Shown here: piece by piece, positions 25,728 to 34,186 of the stretch
Numbering within the stretch: position 1 is the first letter of the stretch
Layout of the letters: each line of letters opens with the position of its first letter
Source: Balneola sp.
GTDB lineage: Bacteria; Bacteroidota; Rhodothermia; Balneolales; Balneolaceae
Length of the DNA stretch: 64,000 nt
Direction of reading: 5' to 3'
NCBI GenBank assembly: GCA_002694685.1
Contig: NZMW01000010.1
Coordinates: 248,001-312,000 of the forward strand
Translations under genes and position numbers: made by a program
The notes under the pieces: generated by a model
Databases searched by the model: none
What the model saw: only the letters and a program-made list of their open reading frames with translations
What the model was told of the DNA's origin: nothing

Positions 25728-27017
25728 ATGAACACTACTCAGACAAGACTGAGCATTATGATGTTTCTCCAATTCTTTATTTGGGGAGCATTTTTTGTAA
25801 CCATGGGAGCCTACTTATTGGAGGTTTTTTCAGGTGAAGAAGGACTCAATACAATTATTGGCTCAGCCTATGCAACTCATAACTGGGCGGGTTTACTGGC
25901 ACCGGTATTTGTTGGTTTAATTGCCGACCGATATTTTAATGCTGAGCGCGTGAATGGAGTGTCTCATATTATTGGAGCAGGACTGCTTTGGTATGCAGCA
26001 TCAGTAACAGATCCGGGTGTTTTTATTTGGGTGATGTTAGCCTACTTCTTACTGTACATGCCTACGTTGGCGTTAGTTAATGCAATCTCCTTTGCGAACA
26101 TGGAAGATCCCGATAAAGAATTTCCTAAGGTTCGGGTATGGGGAACTATTGGCTGGATTGTAGCGGGATTTATCGTTGCCCAAACGGTTCTTGGGTTTAT
26201 TGATATTCCATTATTAGCATGGTTAACAGGAGTTGAGAGTAATATCCAGTCAACCAATATTCCGCTTAAAGTCAGTGCGGTATTATCTCTCGTATATGGT
26301 TTTTACAGTTTCACTTTACCCGCCACCCCGCCTTCAGCAAAAGGCGAGAAGTTCAATGTAAAAGAAGCCCTGGGTTTGGATGCACTCAAGCTTCTAACCA
26401 ATAAAAACTTTGCGGTCTTTTCATTCTGTAGCTTTGCTATCAGCATTCCTTTGGCTTTCTATTATGCCCGTACCAATGACTTTATCGCAGCCGTAGCTTT
26501 TGGTGAGCAATCGCCTTCTTTTATGGCTATTGGCCAGATTAGTGAAGTGTTCTTTATGCTGCTGATTCCCTTCTTCCTGCTCCGGTTAGGGGTAAAATGG
26601 ATGCTCTTGGTAGGCATGTTAGCATGGACAGCCCGTTATTTACTGTTCGGGCTTTTCCCAAGTACTACGGGCTTGGTGATTCTTGGGATCGCACTTCATG
26701 GAATTTGTTACGATTTCTTCTTTGTAACCGGTCAGCTATACGTTGATAAGAAAGCACCGAAACACCTTCGGGCAAGTGCTCAAGGGTTCTTTAACCTGCT
26801 TACATACGGAGCCGGTATGTTGATTGGGAATTACCTGCTGGGTTGGTGGGGAGATAACATCAGTTTGGATGGCTCAACCACTGCGGGCTGGATGGAAAGT
26901 GCGGCTTCATTTTGGGTGATGCCGGCAATACTGGCGCTGGTTGTTGCGGTTGTATTCTTTGCTCTATTTTGGGACAAAGAAGTGGAAGATGAACAAGAAT
27001 TAAAAGAAGCACTTTAG
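25728..27017 (+). CDS. MFS permease, nucleoside:H+ symporter-like
   Basis: The protein has 429 residues with 12 predicted membrane helices. The N-terminus (MMFLQFFIWGAFFVTMGAYL, then GLIADRYFNAERVNG) is typical of the NupG-like nucleoside/H+ symporter group of the MFS. In Bacteroidota such permeases are often encoded with sugar oxidoreductases, and here a Gfo/Idh/MocA oxidoreductase follows 1 nt later and a sugar isomerase-type protein after that. The cargo is therefore more likely a sugar or sugar derivative linked to those enzymes than a nucleoside; this is inference from context. Confidence 0.87.
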   Translation: MNTTQTRLSIMMFLQFFIWGAFFVTMGAYLLEVFSGEEGLNTIIGSAYATHNWAGLLAPVFVGLIADRYFNAERVNGVSHIIGAGLLWYAASVTDPGVFIWVMLAYFLLYMPTLALVNAISFANMEDPDKEFPKVRVWGTIGWIVAGFIVAQTVLGFIDIPLLAWLTGVESNIQSTNIPLKVSAVLSLVYGFYSFTLPATPPSAKGEKFNVKEALGLDALKLLTNKNFAVFSFCSFAISIPLAFYYARTNDFIAAVAFGEQSPSFMAIGQISEVFFMLLIPFFLLRLGVKWMLLVGMLAWTARYLLFGLFPSTTGLVILGIALHGICYDFFFVTGQLYVDKKAPKHLRASAQGFFNLLTYGAGMLIGNYLLGWWGDNISLDGSTTAGWMESAASFWVMPAILALVVAVVFFALFWDKEVEDEQELKEAL

Positions 27018-27018
27018 G

Positions 27019-28188
27019 ATGCAGAATAGAAAATTAAGAATGGGAATGGTTGGCGGAGGTGTTGGCTCTTTTATTGGAGGCGTTCATCGGCTGGCAGCTA
27101 ATTTAGACGGTGAAATTGAACTGGTTTGCGGAGCTTTTAGCAGCAGCCCTGAAAAGTCAAAGAAAACCGGGGAACAACTCTACTTAGATTCGGATCGCGT
27201 TTACGGCTCTTTTAAAGAAATGATGGAGAAAGAGGCTGCCCTTCCTGATGGCAAGCGAATGGATTTTGTATCCATCGTAACGCCGAACCACGTGCATGCT
27301 GAGCCTGCTTTGTTGGCAATGGAGCACGGCTTTCCGGTTATCATCGATAAGCCGCTATGCTTTAATATGGAGGAAGCCAAGGCCATTCAGAATAAAGTAA
27401 ACGAAACAGGTTTTCCATTTGCGCTGACCCACACCTACACCGGATACCCGATGGTAAAGCAAGCCCGTAGCATGGTAGCAGATGGAACCATCGGTCCTGT
27501 CAAAAAGATTACGGTTGAATATCCGCAGGGCTGGCTATCCGAGAAGCTCGAAGCTGATGATAACAAACAAGCTTCATGGCGGACAGATCCAAGCAAGTCA
27601 GGAAAGGCCGGCGCATATGGGGACATTGGAACGCACGCTGCTAATATGGCTGAGTATGTTTCCGGATTAACCATTACCAAAGTTTTGTCGAAACTTTCAA
27701 AAGTTGTAGAAGGCAGATTGCTGGACGATGATGCCTCTGTATTGTTAGAATTTGAAGGTGGAGTTCCGGGAGTTTTGGCTTGCTCACAGGTTTCGGCGGG
27801 AGAAGAGAATAATATTAAAGTCCGTGTTTACGGTGATAAAGGCGGCTTGGAGTGGCAACAAAAAGACAACAATTCATTAACGGTGAAATGGCTCGGTAAG
27901 CCGAATGAAGTGTACCGAACCGGTGTAGATAATGAAGGGTATTTGTCGGAGACTGCAGTAGCTAATTCCCGCATTCCCTCTGGCCACCCGGAAGGTTATC
28001 TCGAGGCTTTTGCCAATATCTATCGAAATTTCGCGATGCATCTCAGAGCTCATAATGCCGGAGAGAAGCACAACATGGAAGTGTATGATTACCCCGACGT
28101 GAATGAAGGCGTTCACGGAATGGCCTTGGTTGATGCCGTCGTAGAGTCCACCGAAAAAGGCAATCTGTGGGTTTCAGTAAAAAATTAA
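27019..28188 (+). CDS. Gfo/Idh/MocA family oxidoreductase
   Basis: The protein has 389 residues. An N-terminal Rossmann fold (MGMVGGGVGSFIGGVHR, with GGGxG) binds NAD(P). The EKP-type motif appears as DKPLCFNMEEA, and the GDIGTHAANMAEYVSG segment carries the conserved Asp and His of the substrate site. The family oxidises or reduces hydroxyls on sugars, inositols and similar compounds. It is 1 nt after the permease gene and 87 nt before a TIM-barrel sugar isomerase-like gene, suggesting a small uptake-and-catabolism unit. Confidence 0.92.
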   Translation: MQNRKLRMGMVGGGVGSFIGGVHRLAANLDGEIELVCGAFSSSPEKSKKTGEQLYLDSDRVYGSFKEMMEKEAALPDGKRMDFVSIVTPNHVHAEPALLAMEHGFPVIIDKPLCFNMEEAKAIQNKVNETGFPFALTHTYTGYPMVKQARSMVADGTIGPVKKITVEYPQGWLSEKLEADDNKQASWRTDPSKSGKAGAYGDIGTHAANMAEYVSGLTITKVLSKLSKVVEGRLLDDDASVLLEFEGGVPGVLACSQVSAGEENNIKVRVYGDKGGLEWQQKDNNSLTVKWLGKPNEVYRTGVDNEGYLSETAVANSRIPSGHPEGYLEAFANIYRNFAMHLRAHNAGEKHNMEVYDYPDVNEGVHGMALVDAVVESTEKGNLWVSVKN

Positions 28189-28263
28189 TTCAAAATGAAA
28201 GATTTAAAATTAAAAATGGCTGATCTGAAATCGTAGCCAATTTTTAATTTTAAATTTTGAATT
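28186..28263. repeat. AT-rich imperfect hairpin between oxidoreductase and isomerase genes
   Basis: The arm ending ATTTAAAATTAAAAATGGCT (28202-28221) pairs with AGCCAATTTTTAATTTTAAA (28235-28254), and further AATTCAAAAT (28187-28196) with the distal segment to 28263, leaving a 7-nt insertion, a 1-nt bulge and a 13-nt loop. It fills most of the gap between two genes of one unit. It may be an RNA processing or stability element, or a dispersed intergenic repeat. Confidence 0.6.
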
Positions 28264-28275
28264 CTTAATTCAGTA

Positions 28276-29334
28276 ATGATGAAAACGATTAAAGGACCGG
28301 CAATATTTTTGGCTCAATTTTTAGGTGATGAAGAGCCGTTTAATAATTTGAAAAACATCTGTGAGTGGGCAAAAGAACTGGGCTATGAAGGTGTTCAGAT
28401 TCCGGCTTGGGATACTCGCGTTATTGATATTATAAAAGCCCGTGACAGCAAAACCTATGCTGATGAAATCAAAGGCATTGTAGAGGATGCAGGACTTAAA
28501 ATCACAGAGCTGGCAACTCATCTCCAGGGACAATTAGTTGCCGTGCACCCTGCTTATGACACGATGTTTGATGGCTTTGCTCCTGATCCGGTAAAGAATA
28601 ATCCGAAAGCCAGGCAAATGTGGGCAGTTGAACAAGTTAAAGCAGCAGCTTCGGTATCAAGTCACTGGGGGATTGATGTGATGGCGAGTTTTTCCGGCGC
28701 TCTACTCTGGCATACAGTGTATCCATGGCCTCAGCGTCCTGCAGGCTTGGTTGAAACCGGATTCAAAGCTTTAGCCGATAAATGGATGCCAATTCTTGAC
28801 CACTGTAAAAATGAAGGCGTGAAGGTTTGTTATGAACTTCACCCCGGAGAAGACTTACACGACGGAATTACCTTTGAGCGATTTTTGGAAGCAACGGGAA
28901 ATCACGAAAGTGTAGGTATCCTTTATGATCCGAGTCACTTTGTGTTGCAGCAACTTGACTACCTGCAGTTTATCGACTTCTATCATGAGCACATTGGGAT
29001 GTTTCATGCCAAGGATGCAGAATTCAATCCAACCGGTAAGGCCGGAGTATATGGCAGTTATTCGGGATGGGCGGAACGACCAGGGCGTTTTCGGTCACTT
29101 GGTGATGGCGATACAGACTTCAACGCAATTTTCAGTAAGCTGAGCCAATATGGTTTTGATGGATGGGCGGTGTTGGAATGGGAATGCTGCATTAAGTCAC
29201 CGGGACAAGGAGCCGCAGAAGGAGCTCCATTTATAGCAGATCACATTATCGAAGTCACTGAAAAAGCTTTTGACGATTTTGCCGGCGAGGGTGCTGATGA
29301 AGCTAAAAACCGAAAGATTTTAGGATTGGATTGA
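28276..29334 (+). CDS. Sugar phosphate isomerase/epimerase family protein (TIM barrel)
   Basis: The protein has 352 residues, with an AP-endonuclease-2-type TIM barrel. Metal-binding residues can be seen in YELHPGEDLH (Glu, His), YDPSHFV (Asp, His), FHAKDAEF (His, Asp) and the terminal VLEWECC (Glu). Such proteins interconvert keto/aldo sugars or act on 3-keto sugars. It follows the permease and Gfo/Idh/MocA oxidoreductase in the same direction. The exact substrate cannot be stated. ATGATG leaves two possible adjacent starts. Confidence 0.88.
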   Translation: MMKTIKGPAIFLAQFLGDEEPFNNLKNICEWAKELGYEGVQIPAWDTRVIDIIKARDSKTYADEIKGIVEDAGLKITELATHLQGQLVAVHPAYDTMFDGFAPDPVKNNPKARQMWAVEQVKAAASVSSHWGIDVMASFSGALLWHTVYPWPQRPAGLVETGFKALADKWMPILDHCKNEGVKVCYELHPGEDLHDGITFERFLEATGNHESVGILYDPSHFVLQQLDYLQFIDFYHEHIGMFHAKDAEFNPTGKAGVYGSYSGWAERPGRFRSLGDGDTDFNAIFSKLSQYGFDGWAVLEWECCIKSPGQGAAEGAPFIADHIIEVTEKAFDDFAGEGADEAKNRKILGLD

Positions 29335-29390
29335 TTTAGTAATTTGTTAAACAAGTAGCGTTTAATAGCGAAAAACAAATAAGCAGAATT

Positions 29391-29882
29391 ATGCTCAACC
29401 AATTTCAGATAAAAATAGATGCCAATCATAAGTCAAGGCAACGGCAGGTCTTGAATGCTGTTCTAACCTTGGCAACCGGTGTCTTGACTCTGGTTTTTCC
29501 AGACTTCTTATACCTGATTGCGGGCGGATACCTTATTTCTCTTGGGCTGATGTTTATGGCCTTCCGATTACCTTCCGCACTATCAGCCTTGCCCATTGTG
29601 ACCGGAGTGCTGATTTTCATATTCCCGGATTTAATCCCGATTACATTCGCTTCATTCCTTGGATTATTTGGCCTGGCCATGCTGTTTGGAATGCAGCTGG
29701 CTATTCTGGGCATCATTACCATAATCATAGCCGTACTGATTATCATGAATCCGGATTCTGTGGCTTATCTGATTGCCTTTTTTATGCTCACCTATTCCGT
29801 TTCAAACCTCATCAGCTTTTACAAAGATTGGAGTAAAAGTAAAGACGATGGCTTCGACGACGACAGCGTAACCATTGAGTAA
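29391..29882 (+). CDS. DUF308/HdeD-like membrane protein
   Basis: The protein has 163 residues and six short hydrophobic helices arranged in pairs, each pair carrying a P-D turn (VFPDFLY, IFPDLIP, MNPDSVA). This repeated pattern is typical of DUF308 proteins such as HdeD, linked in enterobacteria to acid stress. The N-terminus is charged and cytoplasmic, and the C-terminus is an acidic tail. It stands alone, 56 nt after the sugar isomerase gene. Confidence 0.8.
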   Translation: MLNQFQIKIDANHKSRQRQVLNAVLTLATGVLTLVFPDFLYLIAGGYLISLGLMFMAFRLPSALSALPIVTGVLIFIFPDLIPITFASFLGLFGLAMLFGMQLAILGIITIIIAVLIIMNPDSVAYLIAFFMLTYSVSNLISFYKDWSKSKDDGFDDDSVTIE

Positions 29883-29954
29883 GGTTTTGATTATCGATTA
29901 ACGAGCGACCGATAGACCGATTGGCGAAATCGAGAAGCTTAATGAACCAACGAA

Positions 29955-30067
29955 ATGTCATCCCGAGCGGAAAAGAAGTATATGCTCATGATTTATTCTA
30001 CGAGGGATCTTCAAGAGTTGAAAAAAGCAACCAGTGTAGATTCTTCGGAAGTATCCTCAGAATGACT
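29955..30067. repeat. Dispersed-type intergenic inverted repeat (GTCATcc...GAG / CTC...aATGAC)
   Basis: The element starts GTCATCCCGAGCG at 29957 and ends CCTCAGAATGAC at 30066, imperfect reverse complements, with further internal complementary pieces (GGGATCTTC / GATTCTTC). This resembles a family of short non-coding intergenic repeats common in Bacteroidota and Chlorobi, recognised from memory. The 282-nt gap (29883-30164) contains nothing else except short tandem ACGAATCA-like units near 30131-30160. Confidence 0.55.
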
Positions 30068-30164
30068 CAATAATATTTGGACCGTAAATAAAACGCCTAT
30101 CTAAGGTGCAAAAGCAGATATGGTTTAGTACGATTAACGAATCAACGAATCAACGAATAACGAA

Positions 30165-30980
30165 CTACGGTGCACTCACCAAGACAATATTTTCTGATAT
30201 AAGTCCCTTATCGTTTTCGGTGACATCGAACTCAAAAATTAGCTCCCGGCTGGGGAGGTAACTTGTGTCGAAGTCGTCTTCAAATTCAGAGATATGGGCA
30301 AAAACTGTTTTGTAAGGAGAGTCTTCATCCCGGGAATCGGTAATCCAGAGGCAGTTGTTTTTGCGGGTTAAGAATCGAAGAAAGCCATAGCCATCATCCT
30401 GAGAAAAATCATAGCAGACACCCCGCACACGCGATCTGTTTTCGCCCCAGTCATAGGGAGATTCAATGGGCAGTAAGCCCGGAATCAGGTAGCCCGAAAC
30501 GGAAGAATCCACGGCTTTTTTTAAGGAAGTAGACACATTATCAAAGCTCACTAACTCTACCCGACAGCCTTTATTCTGAATGGCGTTCACAACACTCACA
30601 TAACTACCGCTGCTGCTAAGCAATACGACTTTATCAAGGTGATCAGCTTGAACCAGCATGTCTACAGCCATGTCCATATCAACCGTTGATTTTGAGGTCT
30701 TTTCTCCTGTTTCGTAATTGGTATAGGTATGAAGAGATTTCTCAGTGACTTTATATTCAAAATCCCTCAACACTTCACAAAACCGCTGCGTCTTCTGGCG
30801 ATATTCCCGATCATCTTTTAGGCGATCTTCATCGTAGCACAAATAGACATTGAGTCGCGATGCCACGCCGCCTCCACGGCAAGCAAACTTTCTGAGAATA
30901 TCATAACGGAGTCCAAATCCTCCGTTCATGGTTACATTTACGGCATCAACATATATCCCGACGCGTTCCTTGGTATTCAT
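30165..30980 (-). CDS. NYN-domain (LabA/DUF88-like) protein with C-terminal cold-shock-like domain
   Basis: The protein has 271 residues. The NYN domain (about 5-165) opens RVGIYVDAVNV with the first acidic residue. Further acidic positions occur in VDMDMAVDMLVQA and the VVLLSSSGSY strand, where the usual Asp is Ser. Residues about 185-270 resemble a cold-shock OB fold: RVRGVCYDFSQDDGYGFLRFL, TVFAHISEF and a late FEFDV...ENIVLV strand, like the standard pattern with FVHxS. The NYN core suggests RNase-like activity and the CSD RNA binding; both are inferred from fold. It is monocistronic. Confidence 0.78.
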   Translation of the reverse strand: MNTKERVGIYVDAVNVTMNGGFGLRYDILRKFACRGGGVASRLNVYLCYDEDRLKDDREYRQKTQRFCEVLRDFEYKVTEKSLHTYTNYETGEKTSKSTVDMDMAVDMLVQADHLDKVVLLSSSGSYVSVVNAIQNKGCRVELVSFDNVSTSLKKAVDSSVSGYLIPGLLPIESPYDWGENRSRVRGVCYDFSQDDGYGFLRFLTRKNNCLWITDSRDEDSPYKTVFAHISEFEDDFDTSYLPSRELIFEFDVTENDKGLISENIVLVSAP

Positions 30981-31113
30981 GACAATATCCCGATGTGCTG
31001 ATTAATAAAGAAATAATATCGAAGGAAGTGAATAACTCAATATTTTTAACTTTAACTACACCAATGAATTAACTCATTTTTTAAGGATAGAATCAAATAA
31101 AAAGTAATGGGGG

Positions 31114-32577
31114 TTACTTTGTTGAAAAAACTGAGATATAGCTTATAAACCCAATGGAGGCAATTCCTGCTGTAAACAATAATAAGGAAGCGATGAGTTC
31201 AGAGAGACCGAAAGAGATAACGGTTGGCTTTAGGTAAAATAGTCCGGCTGCGAGTATCATCATCCCAAAACCGGTGACGAGTTTGTAAGGGACTTCAAAA
31301 GCTTTTGTTGAATAGTAATAGATGATCAAGGCCATAACTGCATAACTAGCAAGTGTAGCAAGAGCAGACCCCATCATCCCAAACATGGGGATTAATATCA
31401 GGTTTGCGGCTATAGTAATTCCGGCTCCAATTAAGGTGATTTGAGGAAGGCGTTTGGTGGTTTCACTGATGAATATTCCGGCCGAAAAATTGATATACCA
31501 TCCCTGAAACCAATACGCAAGAAGCAGGACAGGTACAATAGATAAGCCAGCCCAAAACTTCTCATCAACCAGATAAAAATCTAAAATCGGTATTTTGATG
31601 GAGACAATTTGTTGGGCAAACAAAGCTACAAATAGGAAAACAGTAGCGGCTGCTGCATTAAATAAAGTGAAGGTTTGGGAGAATGTTTGAGGAGCGGATT
31701 CTTCTTCCGATTGCCGCATGAAGAACGGTTGCCATGCCATCCGGAACATCTGAACGATCAAAAGCATAAACACGGCCAGCTTATAACAAGCTCCATAAAT
31801 TCCTACGATATCGTCCGGAGTATAATCAGCACTGTAAATGGAGTCGATAACGGATTGGTCCATGGCTTTTAGAAAAAACCGGTCAACTAATTCGTTGATT
31901 GCATGACCAAAACCAGCAGGAATAAAAGGCAGTCCAAAGAGCAGGGCTTTTTTAAGAAGATTTGTATTCCATTCGCCCATAAACATTGGAATAGTGAATA
32001 TCCAGATTACCAGGGCGGTTAGCATGGAAGCCACAAGGTTACTTATGAACACGGCCTCGATGCCATAATCCAGGCCAAGAATGAGGTAAAAATTCAGCCC
32101 AAGATTAACAACTACATTTCCGGTTTTAAGGACAGCAAATAAAACCGATTTCCGAATAAGCCGAAGCTCGGCAAAAGGAACGACGGCTAAGGTGTCGAAG
32201 AATAGAATCCCGAGCATAATCCACAAAATAGGATCTCCGGATTCAAGCCCGATGGTTGGGGCAACAAACGGTTCAGCAATCCAAACCAGAAGAACTAAAA
32301 CTCCGGAAGTGCCCAGCAAGAAAAGCTGAACGGTTTTGAAAATGTCTTTTGCCTTATCTCTGTCTTTGGCGTATCGGATATAGGCGGATTCCATACCCAT
32401 TGTAAAAACAACATTGAAAAGGGCAATGGCTGCAAAAATGAGGGTCACTATTCCATACTGCGATTCGCTAAATACCGCGGTATGAAGGGGAACCAGCAAG
32501 TAGCCAATAAAACGGGCTACCACGCTGCTGATGCCATAAACCAGCGTATCGGAAAAGAGTTCTTTAAGTTTGGTCAA
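31114..32577 (-). CDS. Polysaccharide biosynthesis flippase (Wzx/MviN-type, MOP superfamily)
   Basis: The protein has 487 residues with about 12-14 hydrophobic helices. The opening LKELFSDTLVYGISSVVARFIGYLLVPLHT is typical of oligosaccharide flippases. Helix 7 onward has the usual second half with a W-Q-PFF motif (RMAWQPFFMR). It moves lipid-linked sugars across the inner membrane. Its start overlaps the aroQ stop by 4 nt, and it is the last gene of a HIT-aroQ-flippase operon. The lipid-linked sugar is unknown. Confidence 0.88.
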   Translation of the reverse strand: MTKLKELFSDTLVYGISSVVARFIGYLLVPLHTAVFSESQYGIVTLIFAAIALFNVVFTMGMESAYIRYAKDRDKAKDIFKTVQLFLLGTSGVLVLLVWIAEPFVAPTIGLESGDPILWIMLGILFFDTLAVVPFAELRLIRKSVLFAVLKTGNVVVNLGLNFYLILGLDYGIEAVFISNLVASMLTALVIWIFTIPMFMGEWNTNLLKKALLFGLPFIPAGFGHAINELVDRFFLKAMDQSVIDSIYSADYTPDDIVGIYGACYKLAVFMLLIVQMFRMAWQPFFMRQSEEESAPQTFSQTFTLFNAAAATVFLFVALFAQQIVSIKIPILDFYLVDEKFWAGLSIVPVLLLAYWFQGWYINFSAGIFISETTKRLPQITLIGAGITIAANLILIPMFGMMGSALATLASYAVMALIIYYYSTKAFEVPYKLVTGFGMMILAAGLFYLKPTVISFGLSELIASLLLFTAGIASIGFISYISVFSTK

Positions 32578-33011
32578 GCGGACTGTTTTGCTAATTGTTC
32601 AATGGCGTGAATCCCCAATACATAACTATTTGGGCCAAAACCGGTAATAATTCCATCCATCACGGCCCCGGTTACAGATTTTTCTCTAAAGTCTTCACGG
32701 GCATGGATGTTGGAGATATGGACTTCAACTTTTGGAATCTCAAGTGGTTCCAAGGCATCTCGCAGCGCTACTGAAGTATGTGAATAACCACCGGGATTTA
32801 TTACCACTCCATCGGTGCCGTCATCCATGGCTCCCTGAACTTTATTAATAAGCTCCCCTTCCACATTGCTTTGATAAAACTCAAAATTATGATCTGGAAA
32901 TTGGCTGGTTAAAAATTCCTGGAGCTCCTTCAGGCTGCCTGTGCCATAAACACCGGGATTTCGTTTCCCGAGCAAATTCAGATTTGGGCCATTTATTATA
33001 AGAATATTCAT
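32574..33011 (-). CDS. aroQ: 3-dehydroquinate dehydratase, type II
   Basis: AroQ dehydrates 3-dehydroquinate to 3-dehydroshikimate in the shikimate pathway. The 145 residues match the small type II enzyme. Visible motifs are the opening ILIINGPNLNLLGKRNPGVYG with the catalytic Tyr, NPGGYSHTSVALRDAL and VEVHISNIHAREDFR. It overlaps the HIT gene upstream and the flippase gene downstream by 4 nt each. Another shikimate gene, aroC, lies 16 kb away, so the pathway is dispersed. Confidence 0.95.
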   Translation of the reverse strand: MNILIINGPNLNLLGKRNPGVYGTGSLKELQEFLTSQFPDHNFEFYQSNVEGELINKVQGAMDDGTDGVVINPGGYSHTSVALRDALEPLEIPKVEVHISNIHAREDFREKSVTGAVMDGIITGFGPNSYVLGIHAIEQLAKQSA

Positions 33012-33406
33012 AAGGTTACTTTTTCGCTGATGATTTTTGCCAGCTCCATCATTCGGTCCTGACTTACCCGTACTTTTTTACCCAGGCTAAAGCTCTGTGT
33101 TTCCTTATAAATTGGAATGAGGTGAATGTGGGCGTGAGGAACTTCCATACCTTCAACAATGATTCCGGTGCGAATGGGTTCTAGAGCTTCATCCATTCCC
33201 TTTGCTACTTTTTGAGCAAAGCGATTTAATTCGGTCAATTCATCAGGCTCTAAATCAAAAATATAGTCCACTTCTTTTTTTGGGATACACAAAGTATGGC
33301 CTTCCGCAGAAGGATTGATATCCAGGAAAGCATATTGCTTTTCATCCTCTGCTATTTTGAAACTTGGAATTTCTCCTTCAATAATCTTAGTGAAAATGCT
33401 CGGCAT
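33008..33406 (-). CDS. HIT family nucleotide hydrolase/transferase
   Basis: The protein has 132 residues. The histidine triad appears as VPHAHIHLIP (H-x-H-x-H) near residue 95, preceded by the usual GHTLCIPKKEVDYIFDL segment and an N-terminal IFTKIIEGEIPSFKI. HIT proteins act on nucleotide phosphoramidates and AMP conjugates; the substrate is unknown. First gene of a HIT-aroQ-flippase operon with 4-nt overlaps. A TTG-N23-CATCTTTG pair lies just upstream, a weak promoter candidate. Confidence 0.93.
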   Translation of the reverse strand: MPSIFTKIIEGEIPSFKIAEDEKQYAFLDINPSAEGHTLCIPKKEVDYIFDLEPDELTELNRFAQKVAKGMDEALEPIRTGIIVEGMEVPHAHIHLIPIYKETQSFSLGKKVRVSQDRMMELAKIISEKVTL

Positions 33407-33465
33407 AATTGTTGATCAAAGATGGTAATTTACCTGAAGATACTATCCAAAAAACAGAAATCCTT

Positions 33466-33969
33466 ATGAACTCTGCAAGGTGGCTTTCAATAACGGTGGC
33501 TTTTCTTTTTGTGGTGATACCTGTTGAAAAAATTCACGCACAGTCATCAGACATTTTGGGCCCGGTTACAAAAGAACAAATTTTAGCTAATGACCGAATC
33601 TATGAGATATACATCAACAGATATAAACCTGACTCTGCTTCGGTAGATTATCTTTCTGCCTTCCCTGATTCTGTTACGCTTATGGTGTTTATGGGTAGCT
33701 GGTGTCGGGAATCAAAAAAATATATCCCCGGCTTGATGAAGACGCTAGAGCTTGCTGACTCGGAACGTATAACCGCGGAGTACCTTGGAGTTGATCAGCA
33801 AAAAAAGATTCCTCAAATACTTTTAAAAGAGTTTGAGATCAAATATATTCCCACCATAGTGGTTTTAAAAGGCAATAAGGAGTTAGGACGAATAGTAGAA
33901 AAACCACACCAACTGATCGAAACTGATTTGATTCAGATTTTAGATTTCGGCAAAGAAAAAAACGAGTAG
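33466..33969 (+). CDS. Secreted thioredoxin-like protein with a single active-site Cys
   Basis: From ATG 33466 the protein has 167 residues: a signal peptide (MNSARWLSITVAFLFVVIP... ending HAQ) then a thioredoxin fold. An upstream in-frame ATG at 33409 would bury this signal, so the internal start is chosen. The active-site region reads GSWCRESKKYIPGL, where the usual second Cys is Ser (C-R-E-S). cis-Pro is present in KYIPTIVV. With one Cys it cannot form a normal disulfide pair, so it may act as a monothiol reductant or binding protein in the periplasm. Divergent from the HIT operon. Confidence 0.8.
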   Translation: MNSARWLSITVAFLFVVIPVEKIHAQSSDILGPVTKEQILANDRIYEIYINRYKPDSASVDYLSAFPDSVTLMVFMGSWCRESKKYIPGLMKTLELADSERITAEYLGVDQQKKIPQILLKEFEIKYIPTIVVLKGNKELGRIVEKPHQLIETDLIQILDFGKEKNE

Positions 33970-34009
33970 AAAAATTAATTTTTCTTTTTACTCTATATAA
34001 TAAATGCCT

Positions 34010-34017
34010 TATCTTTG
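34010..34017 (+). promoter_or_regulatory. Candidate -7 promoter element TATCTTTG for tRNA-Lys
   Basis: TATCTTTG matches TAnnTTTG exactly, with TTT in place of TTG 20 nt further upstream (33987-33989). The expected start is about 34024, 11 nt before the tRNA. The same octamer precedes the tRNA-Leu gene. Confidence 0.55.
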
Positions 34018-34034
34018 GGATCTATTGAGACCAA

Positions 34035-34107
34035 GAATCGGTAGCTCAGTTGGTAGAGCAACGGCCTTTTAAGCCGTGGGTCGAGGGTTCGAGCCCCTCC
34101 CGATTCA
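34035..34107 (+). tRNA. tRNA-Lys (UUU)
   Basis: The 73-nt cloverleaf closes fully: acceptor GAATCGG/CCGATTC, D arm GCTC/GAGC, anticodon arm ACGGC/GCCGT with loop CTTTTAA (anticodon TTT), variable GGGTC, T arm GAGGG/CCCTC with TTCGAGC loop, discriminator A at 34107. The 3' CCA is not encoded. Confidence 0.97.
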
Positions 34108-34145
34108 CACAATCACAAGAAATTTTAAGAATCTCTCTTGACCAG

Positions 34146-34177
34146 CCCCATACGATTGATCTCGGATGGGGTTTTTT
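34146..34177 (+). terminator. Intrinsic terminator after tRNA-Lys
   Basis: CCCCAT (34146-34151) pairs with ATGGGG (34166-34171) and is followed by six T (34172-34177). It lies 39 nt after the tRNA 3' end and 10 nt before the stop of the convergent PLD-type gene. Confidence 0.75.
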
Positions 34178-34186
34178 ATTGCGCAA

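Noticed and set aside
30125-30164. Tandem ACGAATCA-like units as a CRISPR
   Set aside because: Only two or three 8-nt units without regular spacers or cas genes; simple intergenic repeat text.
33409-33465. Longer N-terminus of the thioredoxin-like protein
   Set aside because: It would place a signal peptide about 20 residues into the protein. The internal ATG gives a standard signal.
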